Shown: piece by piece, positions 1-6,544 of the stretch
Numbering within the stretch: position 1 is the first letter of the stretch
Layout: every line of letters begins with the position of its first letter
NCBI GenBank assembly: GCA_900541985.1
Contig: UQLX01000024.1
Span: forward strand, 1-36,762
Length of the DNA stretch: 36,762 bases
Source: an uncultured Blautia sp.
GTDB taxonomy: Bacteria; Bacillota; Clostridia; Lachnospirales; Lachnospiraceae
Direction: 5' to 3'
Position numbers and translations under genes: made by a program
Notes under the pieces: model-generated
What the model saw: only the letters and a program-made list of their open reading frames with translations
Databases searched by the model: none
What the model was told of the DNA's origin: nothing

Positions 1-146
1 GTTCAATGAGGTCAAATCGAAAATGGTGTAAACGAAGGGGCAGTTCACTGGAATGTCAAAACTGCTTTTTCGTTTACCCCATCATCGATTCTAACCTAAA
101 GAATTTGTCTAACTCTATTATAATTCCTCTATCCGTAAAAATCAAC

Positions 147-179
147 GTCCGTCGGAAACACGTTGTGTTTCCGGCGGAC
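147..179. terminator. Strong hairpin terminator after the MobV gene
   Basis: Arms 147-161 and 165-179 are complementary over 15 bp with one G.T pair and a 3-nt loop. On the minus strand, downstream of the relaxase stop, the stem is followed by GTTGATTTTT. On the plus strand it is followed by ATCTTTT, so it may work in both directions. Confidence 0.7.
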
Positions 180-190
180 ATCTTTTGGAA

Positions 191-1129
191 TTACCTTTCA
201 TGCTCCATTCTGGAATGGGTTGGAGCTTCTCGTTCTGGCTCAATGCATCTGTCTGGGTTATGACGTTCTGGTTCTGGGTAATTGCCCCAGTCACGATCCG
301 CCCAGAAGCATTGTTTTTCGTATTGCCCTATGGTTATGCCTTGCTCTTGGCAGTAACGCTCTACTTCAAGATTATAATGATAGGATTTTTCAGATTGTTC
401 ATAGGCTCGGTCTAATTCTTTGTCGATTGCTTTTAGCTTTTCGTTCTTCGCAACCAGTCTTTTGTGTTCCTGCTCCAACTCTCGCTTGAAGTCTTGGTTT
501 TCTTTATACTCTCGGACACTTAGCTTTTTATCATGGTCACGATTGGGGTCTGTGCGTTGTAGCTCTTTGTCTGGGTAACGTTCCCTTATATGGTTATAGA
601 AGCGGTCTTGAAAACCCCTAAAATAATCCTTGCCCTTTTGGTGTTTGCTGACATTAAAAGACTTGCTTCCGTCCTCTTTCACATGAATGGGTAGCATGGA
701 AGTATGCATATGGGGCAAGCCCTTTTCGTCATAGTGTACTCGACTGTCAACAACATGGAATGTTGGGTACTCTTGTTTCAAGAAGTCCAGCCCAGCCCTA
801 AAATATTCGATTTGTTCCTCTCTGGTCATGCTCGCCATGAGGTCATGACTGCCACTCATAACAAAGCAGGAGAGGACTTTTGTGGCATTGCGGTCATTTG
901 TGGTATCTACATTAAAACGCCCTGTGATGTGCTCCTGCTCCTTGTAGTCCTTGACATAGGCTCGGAATGTTTTGAACTGGTCAGCTCGGCTGTCATGTTC
1001 CAGAACAACATTCCTGTCAGACTTGGCAGGGTCATAGTTCACATGGTCAAGGTTCTTTACAGTCAAGGTGCGTTCTTGTTCTCTTTCTACGCTGTTAGCA
1101 TCCGTGCAGTTGTAGTTCTCGCACGTCAA
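191..1129 (-). CDS. MobV-family relaxase (Pre/Mob plasmid recombination enzyme)
   Basis: Relaxase that would nick oriT and lead strand transfer of the small mobilizable element when a helper conjugation system is present. The family signature HYDEKGLPHMH is at residues 132-142 (metal-binding His cluster of Pre/Mob proteins). The C-terminal third is charged and probably coiled coil, as in this family. The protein is 312 residues, somewhat short. The usual N-terminal HxxR-type motif of MobV enzymes is not evident, and the only in-frame start is a TTG at 1129 without its own Shine-Dalgarno. The nearby AAGGAG instead serves an out-of-frame ATG at 1149 whose 7-codon ORF ends over the TTG. Either translation is coupled or the true N-terminus is frameshifted. 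An oriT-like dyad lies just upstream. Confidence 0.85.
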   Translation of the reverse strand: MTCENYNCTDANSVEREQERTLTVKNLDHVNYDPAKSDRNVVLEHDSRADQFKTFRAYVKDYKEQEHITGRFNVDTTNDRNATKVLSCFVMSGSHDLMASMTREEQIEYFRAGLDFLKQEYPTFHVVDSRVHYDEKGLPHMHTSMLPIHVKEDGSKSFNVSKHQKGKDYFRGFQDRFYNHIRERYPDKELQRTDPNRDHDKKLSVREYKENQDFKRELEQEHKRLVAKNEKLKAIDKELDRAYEQSEKSYHYNLEVERYCQEQGITIGQYEKQCFWADRDWGNYPEPERHNPDRCIEPEREAPTHSRMEHER

Positions 1130-1149
1130 TATTGCAATATTGATTGCAT
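1126..1149 (-). CDS. Seven-residue leader ORF overlapping the MobV start
   Basis: The ATG at 1149 follows an AAGGAG closely (3-nt gap) and encodes MQSILQY. Its TGA overlaps the TTG start of the relaxase (shared bases 1127-1128). Reads as a translational-coupling leader, or as the remnant of the relaxase N-terminus after a frameshift. The sequence alone does not decide. Confidence 0.3.
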   Translation of the reverse strand: MQSILQY

Positions 1150-1163
1150 CAACTCCTTATTAC

Positions 1164-1207
1164 ATAATTATAGAGTAAGGCACTAATAAGCCTTACTCCA
1201 TAATTAT
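1164..1207. other. Candidate oriT dyad of the MobV module
   Basis: Arms 1164-1181 and 1190-1207 are 18-bp inverted repeats with one mismatch around an 8-nt loop, immediately upstream of the MobV gene. On the minus strand the loop side reads TTATTAGTG. Known MobV origins such as pMV158 have an inverted repeat with the nick just after a TAGTG, so position, symmetry and this pentamer fit. The assignment is inference; it could also be an operator. Confidence 0.5.
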
Positions 1208-1278
1208 ATAATACCGAACTTCACGGATGCAACAGCTCCGACAGAGAACCCACTCTATCGAACAAGTTCGATGTGGGC

Positions 1279-1295
1279 GAGGGGAAGTTCCCCTC
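1279..1295. repeat. Short GC-rich hairpin
   Basis: Arms GAGGGGA (1279-1285) and TCCCCTC (1289-1295) with a 3-nt loop, between the oriT-like dyad and the structured RNA. No T-run follows closely on either strand, so it is not a convincing terminator. It may belong to the transfer origin region. Confidence 0.4.
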
Positions 1296-1339
1296 AACCC
1301 CTTTTAACAGTTCACATTTATTTCAGATTTGACCTATTG

Positions 1340-1498
1340 CTTCTGAATTTTTTCTGTTATAAAATAAATTCAGAAGGCAACCGAAAGAAAGCCTGCTGGT
1401 GCGAATCCAGTCAAGTGTTTGATTTCTTTCTAAAGTAATAGAGTATCCATACATAACTTATGGGGAAGGGCATACTAGTGGCCCTTCCTTTTCTTTGC
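1340..1498 (+). ncRNA. Candidate structured RNA ending in an intrinsic terminator
   Basis: Four elements follow one another in 160 bp without an ORF. (1) An 11-bp perfect dyad, 1340-1350 with 1366-1376, has TATAAA in its loop and may be a promoter/operator. (2) A compact three-way junction: P1 1383-1390/1423-1430, P2 1396-1399/1407-1410 with a T-arm-like 7-nt loop TGCGAAT, P3 1411-1414/1419-1422; P2, P3 and the closing strand of P1 abut with no free bases. (3) AGGC 1375-1378 could pair with GCCT 1391-1394, which would put the P1 5' strand in a loop. (4) A terminator at 1466-1490. Not a family I recognise; perhaps a regulatory leader or copy-control RNA for the replication gene at 1686. Confidence 0.5.
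1466..1498 (+). terminator. Rho-independent terminator of the candidate RNA
   Basis: Perfect 8-bp stem GGAAGGGC / GCCCTTCC with a 9-nt loop, followed by TTTTCTTT. It ends plus-strand transcription 190 bp before the DUF4373 gene, so it either ends a small RNA or acts as an attenuator. Confidence 0.75.
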
Positions 1499-1536
1499 AC
1501 TATTTTTCAGTCCGACGGACATCACAAGGACATCTT

Positions 1537-1594
1537 GTATTGTAAGGTCTGGTATTGTAATGATTTGTCCTGAGTTGTTCTGTTTCGTATTGTA
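1537..1594 (+). repeat. Three direct GTATTGTA repeats
   Basis: The octamer GTATTGTA occurs at 1537-1544, 1552-1559 and 1587-1594, just upstream of the DUF4373 replication-type gene. The region is AT-rich and also holds the near-repeats GTCTTTTGATG and GTCGTTTGATG (about 1597-1622). Possible iterons of a replication origin or Rep autoregulatory sites; spacing is irregular, so support is modest. Confidence 0.35.
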
Positions 1595-1685
1595 TCGTCT
1601 TTTGATGTAGTGTCGTTTGATGATATGTATAGTGCTGTACTCAATACTAGAATATATTATGCTAAATAGAAAGGAAACAAAAACT

Positions 1686-2303
1686 ATGAAAAACAAGATT
1701 AAAAAGGATGCCGTGCAAAAAAGAGAATATATCGATTGCGCTGTATTTGACGAAGTGGAAAAGAAATATCCCAAAATCAGCAAAAAAGGAGTTGCCTATG
1801 ATTTAGGCTTAACCTATGTTACTTTTGAGAAAGGCTATTTAGAAGCAACAATGCTACGAAAATTGATTAAAGAATATGGTGCTGAGATAATGGCGGTAAT
1901 CATGTTCTTTCGTATGGAAATGTGTCAACCACATGGATGGTATTGTTGTGTTGATGATGATAGCCTAGAAGTAATTATTGAAAGATGTGCATTCGCATTA
2001 AGAATGGAAGAATCTACTGTATCAAAATATTATAGTGCCTTAATTGAAAAACAAATATTTTACATTATTGAAAATGAAAAGGGCAAATATTTAGCTGATA
2101 CACAACAATTATTCAATTTTGAAATGTTACATGCCACACGTGCATATGACAGAGGAAGAAAAAACAATGACAACGCTGAAAGTAATCCAGAGGATACAAC
2201 TATAGAAATCACTAATCCTCCTGTAACTCCACCAAAAGGTGTTGCTCCAGATGAACCAATATGCGATTTGCCAAATGATGAAGCAGATCCATTCGACTGG
2301 TAA
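1686..2303 (+). CDS. DUF4373-like (Lin1244/Lin1753-type) replication protein
   Basis: A 205-residue protein whose middle part (EYGAEIMAVIMFFRMEMC through the CAFALRMEESTVSKYYSAL region) looks like the winged-helix DUF4373 domain found in replisome-organizer and Rep-like proteins of phages and small mobile elements. The domain is followed by an acidic, proline-rich tail ending DEADPFDW. The ATG at 1686 is preferred over in-frame upstream starts because AGAAAGGAA lies about 9 nt before it. It stands next to a conserved hypothetical gene and downstream of a structured RNA and short direct repeats. The family match is by recollection of motif texture, without a search. Role inferred: replication initiation or helicase loading for the excised element. 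Confidence 0.6.
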   Translation: MKNKIKKDAVQKREYIDCAVFDEVEKKYPKISKKGVAYDLGLTYVTFEKGYLEATMLRKLIKEYGAEIMAVIMFFRMEMCQPHGWYCCVDDDSLEVIIERCAFALRMEESTVSKYYSALIEKQIFYIIENEKGKYLADTQQLFNFEMLHATRAYDRGRKNNDNAESNPEDTTIEITNPPVTPPKGVAPDEPICDLPNDEADPFDW

Positions 2304-2324
2304 TGCTTGACGGAGGACAATACT

Positions 2325-2810
2325 ATGGATAAATCTACTGATAGTTGCATGACCGAAAAGCAATGGAACAAAAAAGGATATGTTCTTAAAGAAAATGCAG
2401 AGGGCATACTTGGCTGGCAAAGTTGTTATTATAACTATAAAGTTCTAAGATACACAGAGGATGAAGTTGAATATAATCCAGAGGAAGCAAAGGCACTTGT
2501 GAAAGCGTTACAACATCAATATTATCTTTCTCACAAAAGGAACGTAGAACGTTGGGAAAGAGAAATGAAGAGTAGGGACGAACTTCATAAAATTCATAGA
2601 ACCTACTATCAATGGTTAGTAGCTGGAAAAATTGCCGATGGTGCTCCTTGTATCCCTGGAGAACTCTTAAATAAGCATTATAGAATTGACGGCGGAGGCT
2701 GTTTTGGAAGTAGCTATAACTACTATCATGTTGAGGATGTTAGAGATCCAGAAACAGAAGAAGAAAAACAAAAAGTTAGAGAAGCGCAAGAAAGAGGTTT
2801 TTGCTACTAA
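2325..2810 (+). CDS. Hypothetical protein of the mobilizable element
   Basis: I do not recognise this 161-residue protein. It is soluble, charged, and rich in Tyr and Trp, with a helical KALVKALQHQYYLSHKRNVE stretch around residues 60-80 and a glycine-rich IDGGGCFGSSYNYYHVEDV segment near the C-terminus. No signal peptide or membrane segment is visible. The ATG at 2325 is chosen over the longer TTG start at 2307 because CGGAGG ends 8 nt before it. It follows the DUF4373 gene by 21 bp and both are probably co-transcribed, ending at the hairpin at 2823-2866. Confidence 0.7.
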   Translation: MDKSTDSCMTEKQWNKKGYVLKENAEGILGWQSCYYNYKVLRYTEDEVEYNPEEAKALVKALQHQYYLSHKRNVERWEREMKSRDELHKIHRTYYQWLVAGKIADGAPCIPGELLNKHYRIDGGGCFGSSYNYYHVEDVRDPETEEEKQKVREAQERGFCY

Positions 2811-2822
2811 TCAATAACAAAA

Positions 2823-2866
2823 GTCCCACGGAATACACACGGGCGAAGCCCGGTATTCCGTGGGAC
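2823..2866. terminator. Bidirectional terminator between convergent genes
   Basis: A 14-bp perfect stem (2823-2836 with 2853-2866) encloses a second stem CGGGC-GAA-GCCCG (2840-2852). ATCTTTT follows on the plus strand. It separates the plus-strand hypothetical gene from the minus-strand recombinase. Its TCCG-type arm ending in GGAC-ATCTTTT echoes the terminator at 147-179, so both may be element-specific. Confidence 0.75.
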
Positions 2867-2871
2867 ATCTT

Positions 2872-4425
2872 TTATATCTTCCAGATAATTTTAATGCTAC
2901 CATCTTCGGAAAGAAGAATACGCTCAATCAGTTCATTGGCGACTTTCTTTTTTTCATCATCGGACAGCGCAATGAAGTCAATATCCTCATACTGTGCTAA
3001 TTGCTCTGTGAAAAAATCGCCTTGTAGCTTTAAGGTATTAATACGGGTTTGCTTTTCCTTGATTTGGGCACCAATTTCTTTTACATCAACAATTAAAGCC
3101 AGTTGAACTAATCTGCTGATGTCAGCTTCTTCTTTTTCAATTTCTTTCTGAAGCTTAAACCAATTGGCTTTTCTTTCTTGAATGATATGCTCAATATCGT
3201 GGATGTGCTCTTGAATTTGTGTCGCAACCTTTTCTTTTACTTGCTCAAAGGTAATGTTTTTAACAGAGAATGTGACAGTACATTCGTGCATGACTGACTT
3301 ACCGAAACAGGATAGATATTTATGTTCGTGGCTGTAAATGCGAATACCATAGCCACACTTGGCACATTTGAGCAAACCTGCCAACCACTCCATTTTAGAG
3401 GGCTTGTTACCCCTTGCCATTTGCTTGTTGGTCTTTAGACGCTCCTGTATCTTGATATAGTGAGAACTGTCCACAAAGCCTTTAATGTTTGTCAGATAGG
3501 CAATGCAGTTTTCGTAGTTGTTGGCAGTGTATTTCTTGCCCTGTTGGTTGCAAATCAAATGGGCGCTTTGCTCGCCTGTCCATTCCTCTATGGGATTGAC
3601 CATTGTAACTCCTAATGACTGAAAGTAATAGTACAGGGTGGAATCTGCTTTGACGTAAATGGGATTACGCAAAACATTCAAAATGGCAGTAGTGCGGAAA
3701 TTCTTACCCTTGCGACCTTTGAAGCCAAGAGCTTCAAGATCTCGGACGATACGAACAAGAGAAATACTGCTGTCATTGTAATACTTGTCATAAATGATTT
3801 TGACAGCTTCAATTTCTGTTTGCTCATATTCGAGCATAGAGGGCTTACTATGGGGCTTGACCCTATATCCATAGGGCGCAGGACCACCAGGCCAACGACC
3901 GTCACGCTCAATTCTGGAATAGTAGTTATCGGTAATGCGGAGCTGAATGGTTTCTCTCTCAAACTCTGCAAATACAGCCGATATACCAATCATTAGCTTG
4001 CCTGTTGGTACAGTAGTGTCGATGTGTTCTTCTTTGACAGAAACGAAACCACAGCCTAATGTGTCTAACGTATGTACAAGCTGATAGAAGTCGAGAACGG
4101 AACGGCTGCAACGGTCTATCTTGTAAACAATGATTTTGCTGATTTTGCCTGCGTGCAGGTCTCTTAACATCTGCTGAAACGCTGGGCGGTTGGTGTCTTT
4201 GCCAGAATAGCCCTTGTCGGTGTATTCCTTGTATGGCTCATTTTCTTTAAGTAATCGTCTGCAGGCATCTAATTGGGTATCAATGCTGATACTGTCCTTT
4301 TTGTCTACGCTCTGACGGGCATACAGAGCTACACGCTTGACTACACCAGCTTTGAGATATTCTTCTTGCTCTTGCTTGTGTTTCTTTGCAATGTATTCCA
4401 GACTGTCTGTTCTTTCCTTTTTCAT
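2872..4425 (-). CDS. Large serine recombinase of the nested mobilizable element
   Basis: Site-specific integrase/excisionase of the TnpX/phage large serine family. Layout in the 517-residue protein: resolvase catalytic domain about 30-175 with nucleophile Ser39 in LYARQSV; recombinase DNA-binding domain about 185-300; zinc ribbon with Cys354, Cys357, Cys373, Cys382; coiled coil about 395-475. The ATG at 4425 is preferred over a GTG at 4434, which would lie within the Shine-Dalgarno GAGGTGGAG. It has its own minus-strand promoter (4448-4476) against a truncated IS200 tnpA, as expected where such a gene sits beside its attachment site. Catalysis of this element's own insertion is inference. Confidence 0.9.
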   Translation of the reverse strand: MKKERTDSLEYIAKKHKQEQEEYLKAGVVKRVALYARQSVDKKDSISIDTQLDACRRLLKENEPYKEYTDKGYSGKDTNRPAFQQMLRDLHAGKISKIIVYKIDRCSRSVLDFYQLVHTLDTLGCGFVSVKEEHIDTTVPTGKLMIGISAVFAEFERETIQLRITDNYYSRIERDGRWPGGPAPYGYRVKPHSKPSMLEYEQTEIEAVKIIYDKYYNDSSISLVRIVRDLEALGFKGRKGKNFRTTAILNVLRNPIYVKADSTLYYYFQSLGVTMVNPIEEWTGEQSAHLICNQQGKKYTANNYENCIAYLTNIKGFVDSSHYIKIQERLKTNKQMARGNKPSKMEWLAGLLKCAKCGYGIRIYSHEHKYLSCFGKSVMHECTVTFSVKNITFEQVKEKVATQIQEHIHDIEHIIQERKANWFKLQKEIEKEEADISRLVQLALIVDVKEIGAQIKEKQTRINTLKLQGDFFTEQLAQYEDIDFIALSDDEKKKVANELIERILLSEDGSIKIIWKI

Positions 4426-4447
4426 ATTCTCCACCTCGCATAATAGT

Positions 4448-4476
4448 AGTATAGCACATATATGCTATATTTACAA
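4448..4476 (-). promoter_or_regulatory. Promoter of the nested-element recombinase with internal dyad
   Basis: On the minus strand, TTGTAA (4471-4476), a 17-bp spacer and TATACT (4448-4453) form a sigma-A-type promoter 23 bp upstream of the ATG. The dyad ATAGCA (4451-4456) / TGCTAT (4463-4468) overlaps the -10 and could be an operator or a recombinase-binding half of the attachment site. Confidence 0.6.
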
Positions 4477-4481
4477 TTATA

Positions 4482-4907
4482 CACGATGTTTTTGCACCTA
4501 AATTTAGAAGAAAAGTTATTTATGGAAAAATTAAAGCAGATATAGCTCATATTCTCAGTGAACTATGCAAGAGGAAGGGAATTGAAATTATTGCAGCAGA
4601 AGTATGTCCAGATCATATACACATGTTTGTAAAAATCCCACCAAAGTATAGTGTAGCAGAGATAATGGGATATCTAAAAGGAAAAAGTTCGCTAATGATA
4701 TTTGAAAGACATGCGAATTTGAAGTATAAGTATGGGAATCGTCATTTCTGGTGTAGAGGGTATTATGTCGATACAGTAGGTAAAAATGCGAAGAAAATCG
4801 AAGAGTATATCCGAAATCAGTTAAAGGAAGATTTAGAATACGATCAAATGTCATTAAAAGAGTATATTGACCCGTTCACGGGTGAGCCGGTAGAAAAGGG
4901 CAAATAA
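4482..4907 (+). pseudogene. tnpA: IS200/IS605 TnpA transposase, 5'-truncated
   Basis: The frame reads from HDVFAPKFRRKVIYGK (starting 4482) to FTGEPVEKGK and matches a Y1 HUH transposase TnpA from just inside its N-terminus. The HUH motif appears as PDHIHM around 4611-4625. The catalytic Tyr lies in the last helix region (KKIEEYIRNQLKED). The first ~15 residues are missing and no start codon lies at the expected place; a downstream ATG at 4623 would drop the HUH motif. The break coincides with the recombinase promoter, so truncation by insertion of the nested element is likely. No TnpB/IscB frame accompanies it. Confidence 0.85.
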
Positions 4908-4910
4908 AAG

Positions 4911-5049
4911 AGGCTCTTTAGAGCCAGCCCGTGGCCGCAGTGCGGAAGGCGAACTTTTCAGAGCCTCTTTAGAGGCAAGCAGGGAACAGCGGCTTATAGC
5001 CGCAGAGCAAACCACCAGCTAAGCTGGTGGTAATGATTTTTTGCTCAAT
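4911..5049 (+). mobile_element. Right end of the IS200/IS605 element with subterminal hairpins
   Basis: Downstream of tnpA are GGCTCT-TT-AGAGCC and GCCTCT-TT-AGAGGC hairpins, whose outer parts can also pair with each other. They are followed by GCGGC/GCCGC (4989-5003) and a nearly perfect 10-bp terminal palindrome ACCACCAGCT-A-AGCTGGTGGT (5011-5031), then a T-rich tail. Known: IS200/IS605 ends carry such subterminal palindromes bound by TnpA, with cleavage a short distance beyond, at TCAA in IS608. A TCAA at 5045-5048 is a candidate cleavage site but not proven. Confidence 0.7.
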
Positions 5050-5071
5050 TTCCGCTCAATCCACGCTCAAT
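5043..5071 (+). repeat. Three 11-bp-phased GCTCAAT repeats, candidate parC
   Basis: GCTCAAT starts at 5043, 5054 and 5065, an exact 11-bp period, 140 bp upstream of parM and followed by the parR-like gene. Known: parC of plasmid R1 consists of 11-bp direct repeats bound by ParR upstream of parM. The array is short and its first copy touches the IS200 right end, so further repeats may have been separated by the IS insertion. Confidence 0.5.
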
Positions 5072-5080
5072 GTGTTTTAT

Positions 5081-5177
5081 GCCCTCTTTCAGTAGAATGA
5101 AATTGCAATGAAAACAGCACCAAATCAGAAAATCCGGTGCTACTTCAAAGCAAATCTACTGAAAGGGGCATTTTTTT
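5081..5177 (+). terminator. Attenuator-like leader hairpin before parM
   Basis: An 11-bp perfect stem (5086-5096 with 5155-5165), extendable with GCCC/GGGC-type pairs at its base, encloses a nested AGCACC/GGTGCT hairpin (5116-5121/5136-5141). It is followed directly by ATTTTTTT (5170-5177). This is a full intrinsic terminator just before the small leader ORF and parM, so it may cut off upstream transcription or attenuate the par-rep operon. Confidence 0.6.
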
Positions 5178-5216
5178 ATGAACACAAACAAACACAAGGA
5201 GGAACAGAGTAAATGA
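5178..5216 (+). CDS. 12-residue leader ORF overlapping parM start
   Basis: Encodes MNTNKHKEEQSK. Its ATG follows the T-run of the attenuator-like hairpin and its TGA overlaps the parM ATG by four bases (ATGA). The parM Shine-Dalgarno AAGGAGG lies inside it. Likely a coupling or attenuation leader peptide; translation is not proven. Confidence 0.4.
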   Translation: MNTNKHKEEQSK

Positions 5217-6130
5217 AAGAATCGAACAACATCAAAATCATTGCCGTGGATCATGGCTACGGCAACATCAAGACAGTTAACACCGTGACTCCCACTGGAG
5301 TGACAGCCTATGAAACCGAGCCAATCTTTTCCGTAAACATTCTGGAGTATGGCGGTAGCTATTACCGCATTGGGGAAGGTCACAAGGAATTTATCGCTGA
5401 CAAGGCTATGGACGAGGACTATTACATTTTGACCCTTATGGCAGTTGCCAGGGAACTGAATGTATATGGCATCCGTGAAGCTGATGTTTATCTGGCTGCC
5501 GGTCTGCCGCTGACCTGGATTCGCAAACAGCGTGAAGATTTCCGAAGCTATCTGCTCCGCAATAAGGAAGTGGATTTTCGTTTTAACGGCAAGGACTATC
5601 ATATCCGTTTTGTCGGTTGCAGTCTATTCCCACAGGGATATCCTGCCATCATCGACTATCTGGGTAATTTCAAAGGTACGAATCTTCTGGCAGACATCGG
5701 AAATGGCACCATGAACATTCTGTATATCAACAACAAAAAGGCGATGGAAAGCCGCTGTTGGACAGAAAAGTTCGGTGTAAACCAGTGCATGATTGCCGCT
5801 AAGAATGCGGTGCTGGACAGCTTCGGTGTAAAAATCGAAGAATCCACCATTGAACAGGTGCTTCGCTTCGGAACCGCTGACATCAGTAAGCCGTATCTGG
5901 ATTGTATCACTTCCGTAGCAAAGCGATATGTAGCTGATATTTTCGCCACACTTCGCCGCTATGAATATAATCCGGATCTGATGCGACTGTATATCGTTGG
6001 TGGTGGCGGTTGTCTGGTCAAGCACTTTGGTCAGTATGATGAGAGCCGAGTTACCATTCTGGACGATATTTGTGCGACAGCCAAAGGTTATGAATATCTC
6101 GCATTTACCAGCCTTCGCAGGAAGGAGTAA
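5213..6130 (+). CDS. parM: ParM/StbA-family actin-like plasmid segregation ATPase
   Basis: Filament-forming ATPase that pushes plasmid copies apart in type II partition. In 305 residues the actin-fold nucleotide motifs are visible: phosphate-1 VDHGYGNIKT at 12-21, phosphate-2 DIGNGT at 161-166, and the adenosine-motif glycines in LYIVGGGGC near 265. The start at 5213 has AAGGAGG 12 nt upstream and overlaps a 12-codon leader ORF. The next gene, 3 bp after the stop, is the adaptor candidate, and 11-bp-phased repeats upstream may be the centromere. Presence in an integrated element implies that a circular replicating form must be segregated. Confidence 0.85.
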   Translation: MKESNNIKIIAVDHGYGNIKTVNTVTPTGVTAYETEPIFSVNILEYGGSYYRIGEGHKEFIADKAMDEDYYILTLMAVARELNVYGIREADVYLAAGLPLTWIRKQREDFRSYLLRNKEVDFRFNGKDYHIRFVGCSLFPQGYPAIIDYLGNFKGTNLLADIGNGTMNILYINNKKAMESRCWTEKFGVNQCMIAAKNAVLDSFGVKIEESTIEQVLRFGTADISKPYLDCITSVAKRYVADIFATLRRYEYNPDLMRLYIVGGGGCLVKHFGQYDESRVTILDDICATAKGYEYLAFTSLRRKE

Positions 6131-6133
6131 ACC

Positions 6134-6505
6134 ATGAGTGAGAATATCCGCAGCACAAATCTTCGCTTCAATCTGGAAAAAGATACCCAGAAGCGAGCAT
6201 GGCAGTATCTTCAGACCATGGACAAGCAGCATTTCAAATCCTACAGCAATGTAATTGCCGTAGCCCTGGTGGAATATTTTGACCGCTATTATCGCAGTCA
6301 GGATGACCCGTACTTTGAAACCAGAGAACGTGAGGAACGATTTGTAAATCAGATTATTTCCTCCGTAGAAAGTGCCATGGAGAAAACACTTCCGGTATTT
6401 CTGGCAGGCTGTATGGCTGGACTGTCACAGGTTCCTGTTGTGGCAGCTCCGGTTGTTCAGCAGAAACCGGATGAGGAACTGGATTGGGATTTCCTTGGAG
6501 AATAA
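6134..6505 (+). CDS. ParR-like centromere-binding adaptor
   Basis: A 123-residue protein lying 3 bp after parM, the usual place for the ParR adaptor of type II partition. The N-terminal half (STNLRFNLEKDTQKRAWQYL) resembles the ribbon-helix-helix DNA-binding entry of ParR-like proteins. The middle is helical, and the C-terminus, with a Pro/Val-rich linker and an acidic DEELDWDFLGE tail, suits contact with ParM filaments. Identity rests mainly on position, size and this layout, without a database match. No membrane segment is convincing; the short LPVFLAGCMAGLSQVPVVAA stretch is only weakly hydrophobic. Confidence 0.6.
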   Translation: MSENIRSTNLRFNLEKDTQKRAWQYLQTMDKQHFKSYSNVIAVALVEYFDRYYRSQDDPYFETREREERFVNQIISSVESAMEKTLPVFLAGCMAGLSQVPVVAAPVVQQKPDEELDWDFLGE

Positions 6506-6544
6506 AATTTCTCCAAACTGACCCCACAGGAGGGAGGTGAACGC

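Larger units (their letters stand above)
1..4484. mobile_element. Nested integrative mobilizable element (MobV + DUF4373 + serine recombinase), left end not seen
   Basis: A compact AT-rich module holds a MobV relaxase with an oriT-like dyad, a DUF4373 replication-type protein, a hypothetical protein and a large serine recombinase. The recombinase promoter lies directly against a 5'-truncated IS200 tnpA frame that starts in mid-domain at about 4482. This suggests recombinase-mediated insertion into that tnpA gene, with the right junction near 4470-4490. The left junction, and the missing tnpA 5' piece, should lie left of position 1. The extent is an inference; the gene content is read directly. 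Confidence 0.55.

Noticed and set aside
6..263. Small plus-strand frames at the window start
   Set aside because: They run through the MobV terminator hairpin and the relaxase 3' end and have no ribosome site.
1383..1430. tRNA gene
   Set aside because: Only a T-arm-like hairpin is present; no acceptor, D or anticodon stems can be drawn around it.
1371..1440. Cobalamin riboswitch
   Set aside because: The GGTGCGAATCC string recalls part of that class, but the B12 box and the expected core are absent.
4908..5040. TnpB/IscB gene or omega-RNA with the IS200 remnant
   Set aside because: No nuclease frame is present; the hairpins are explained as IS subterminal palindromes.
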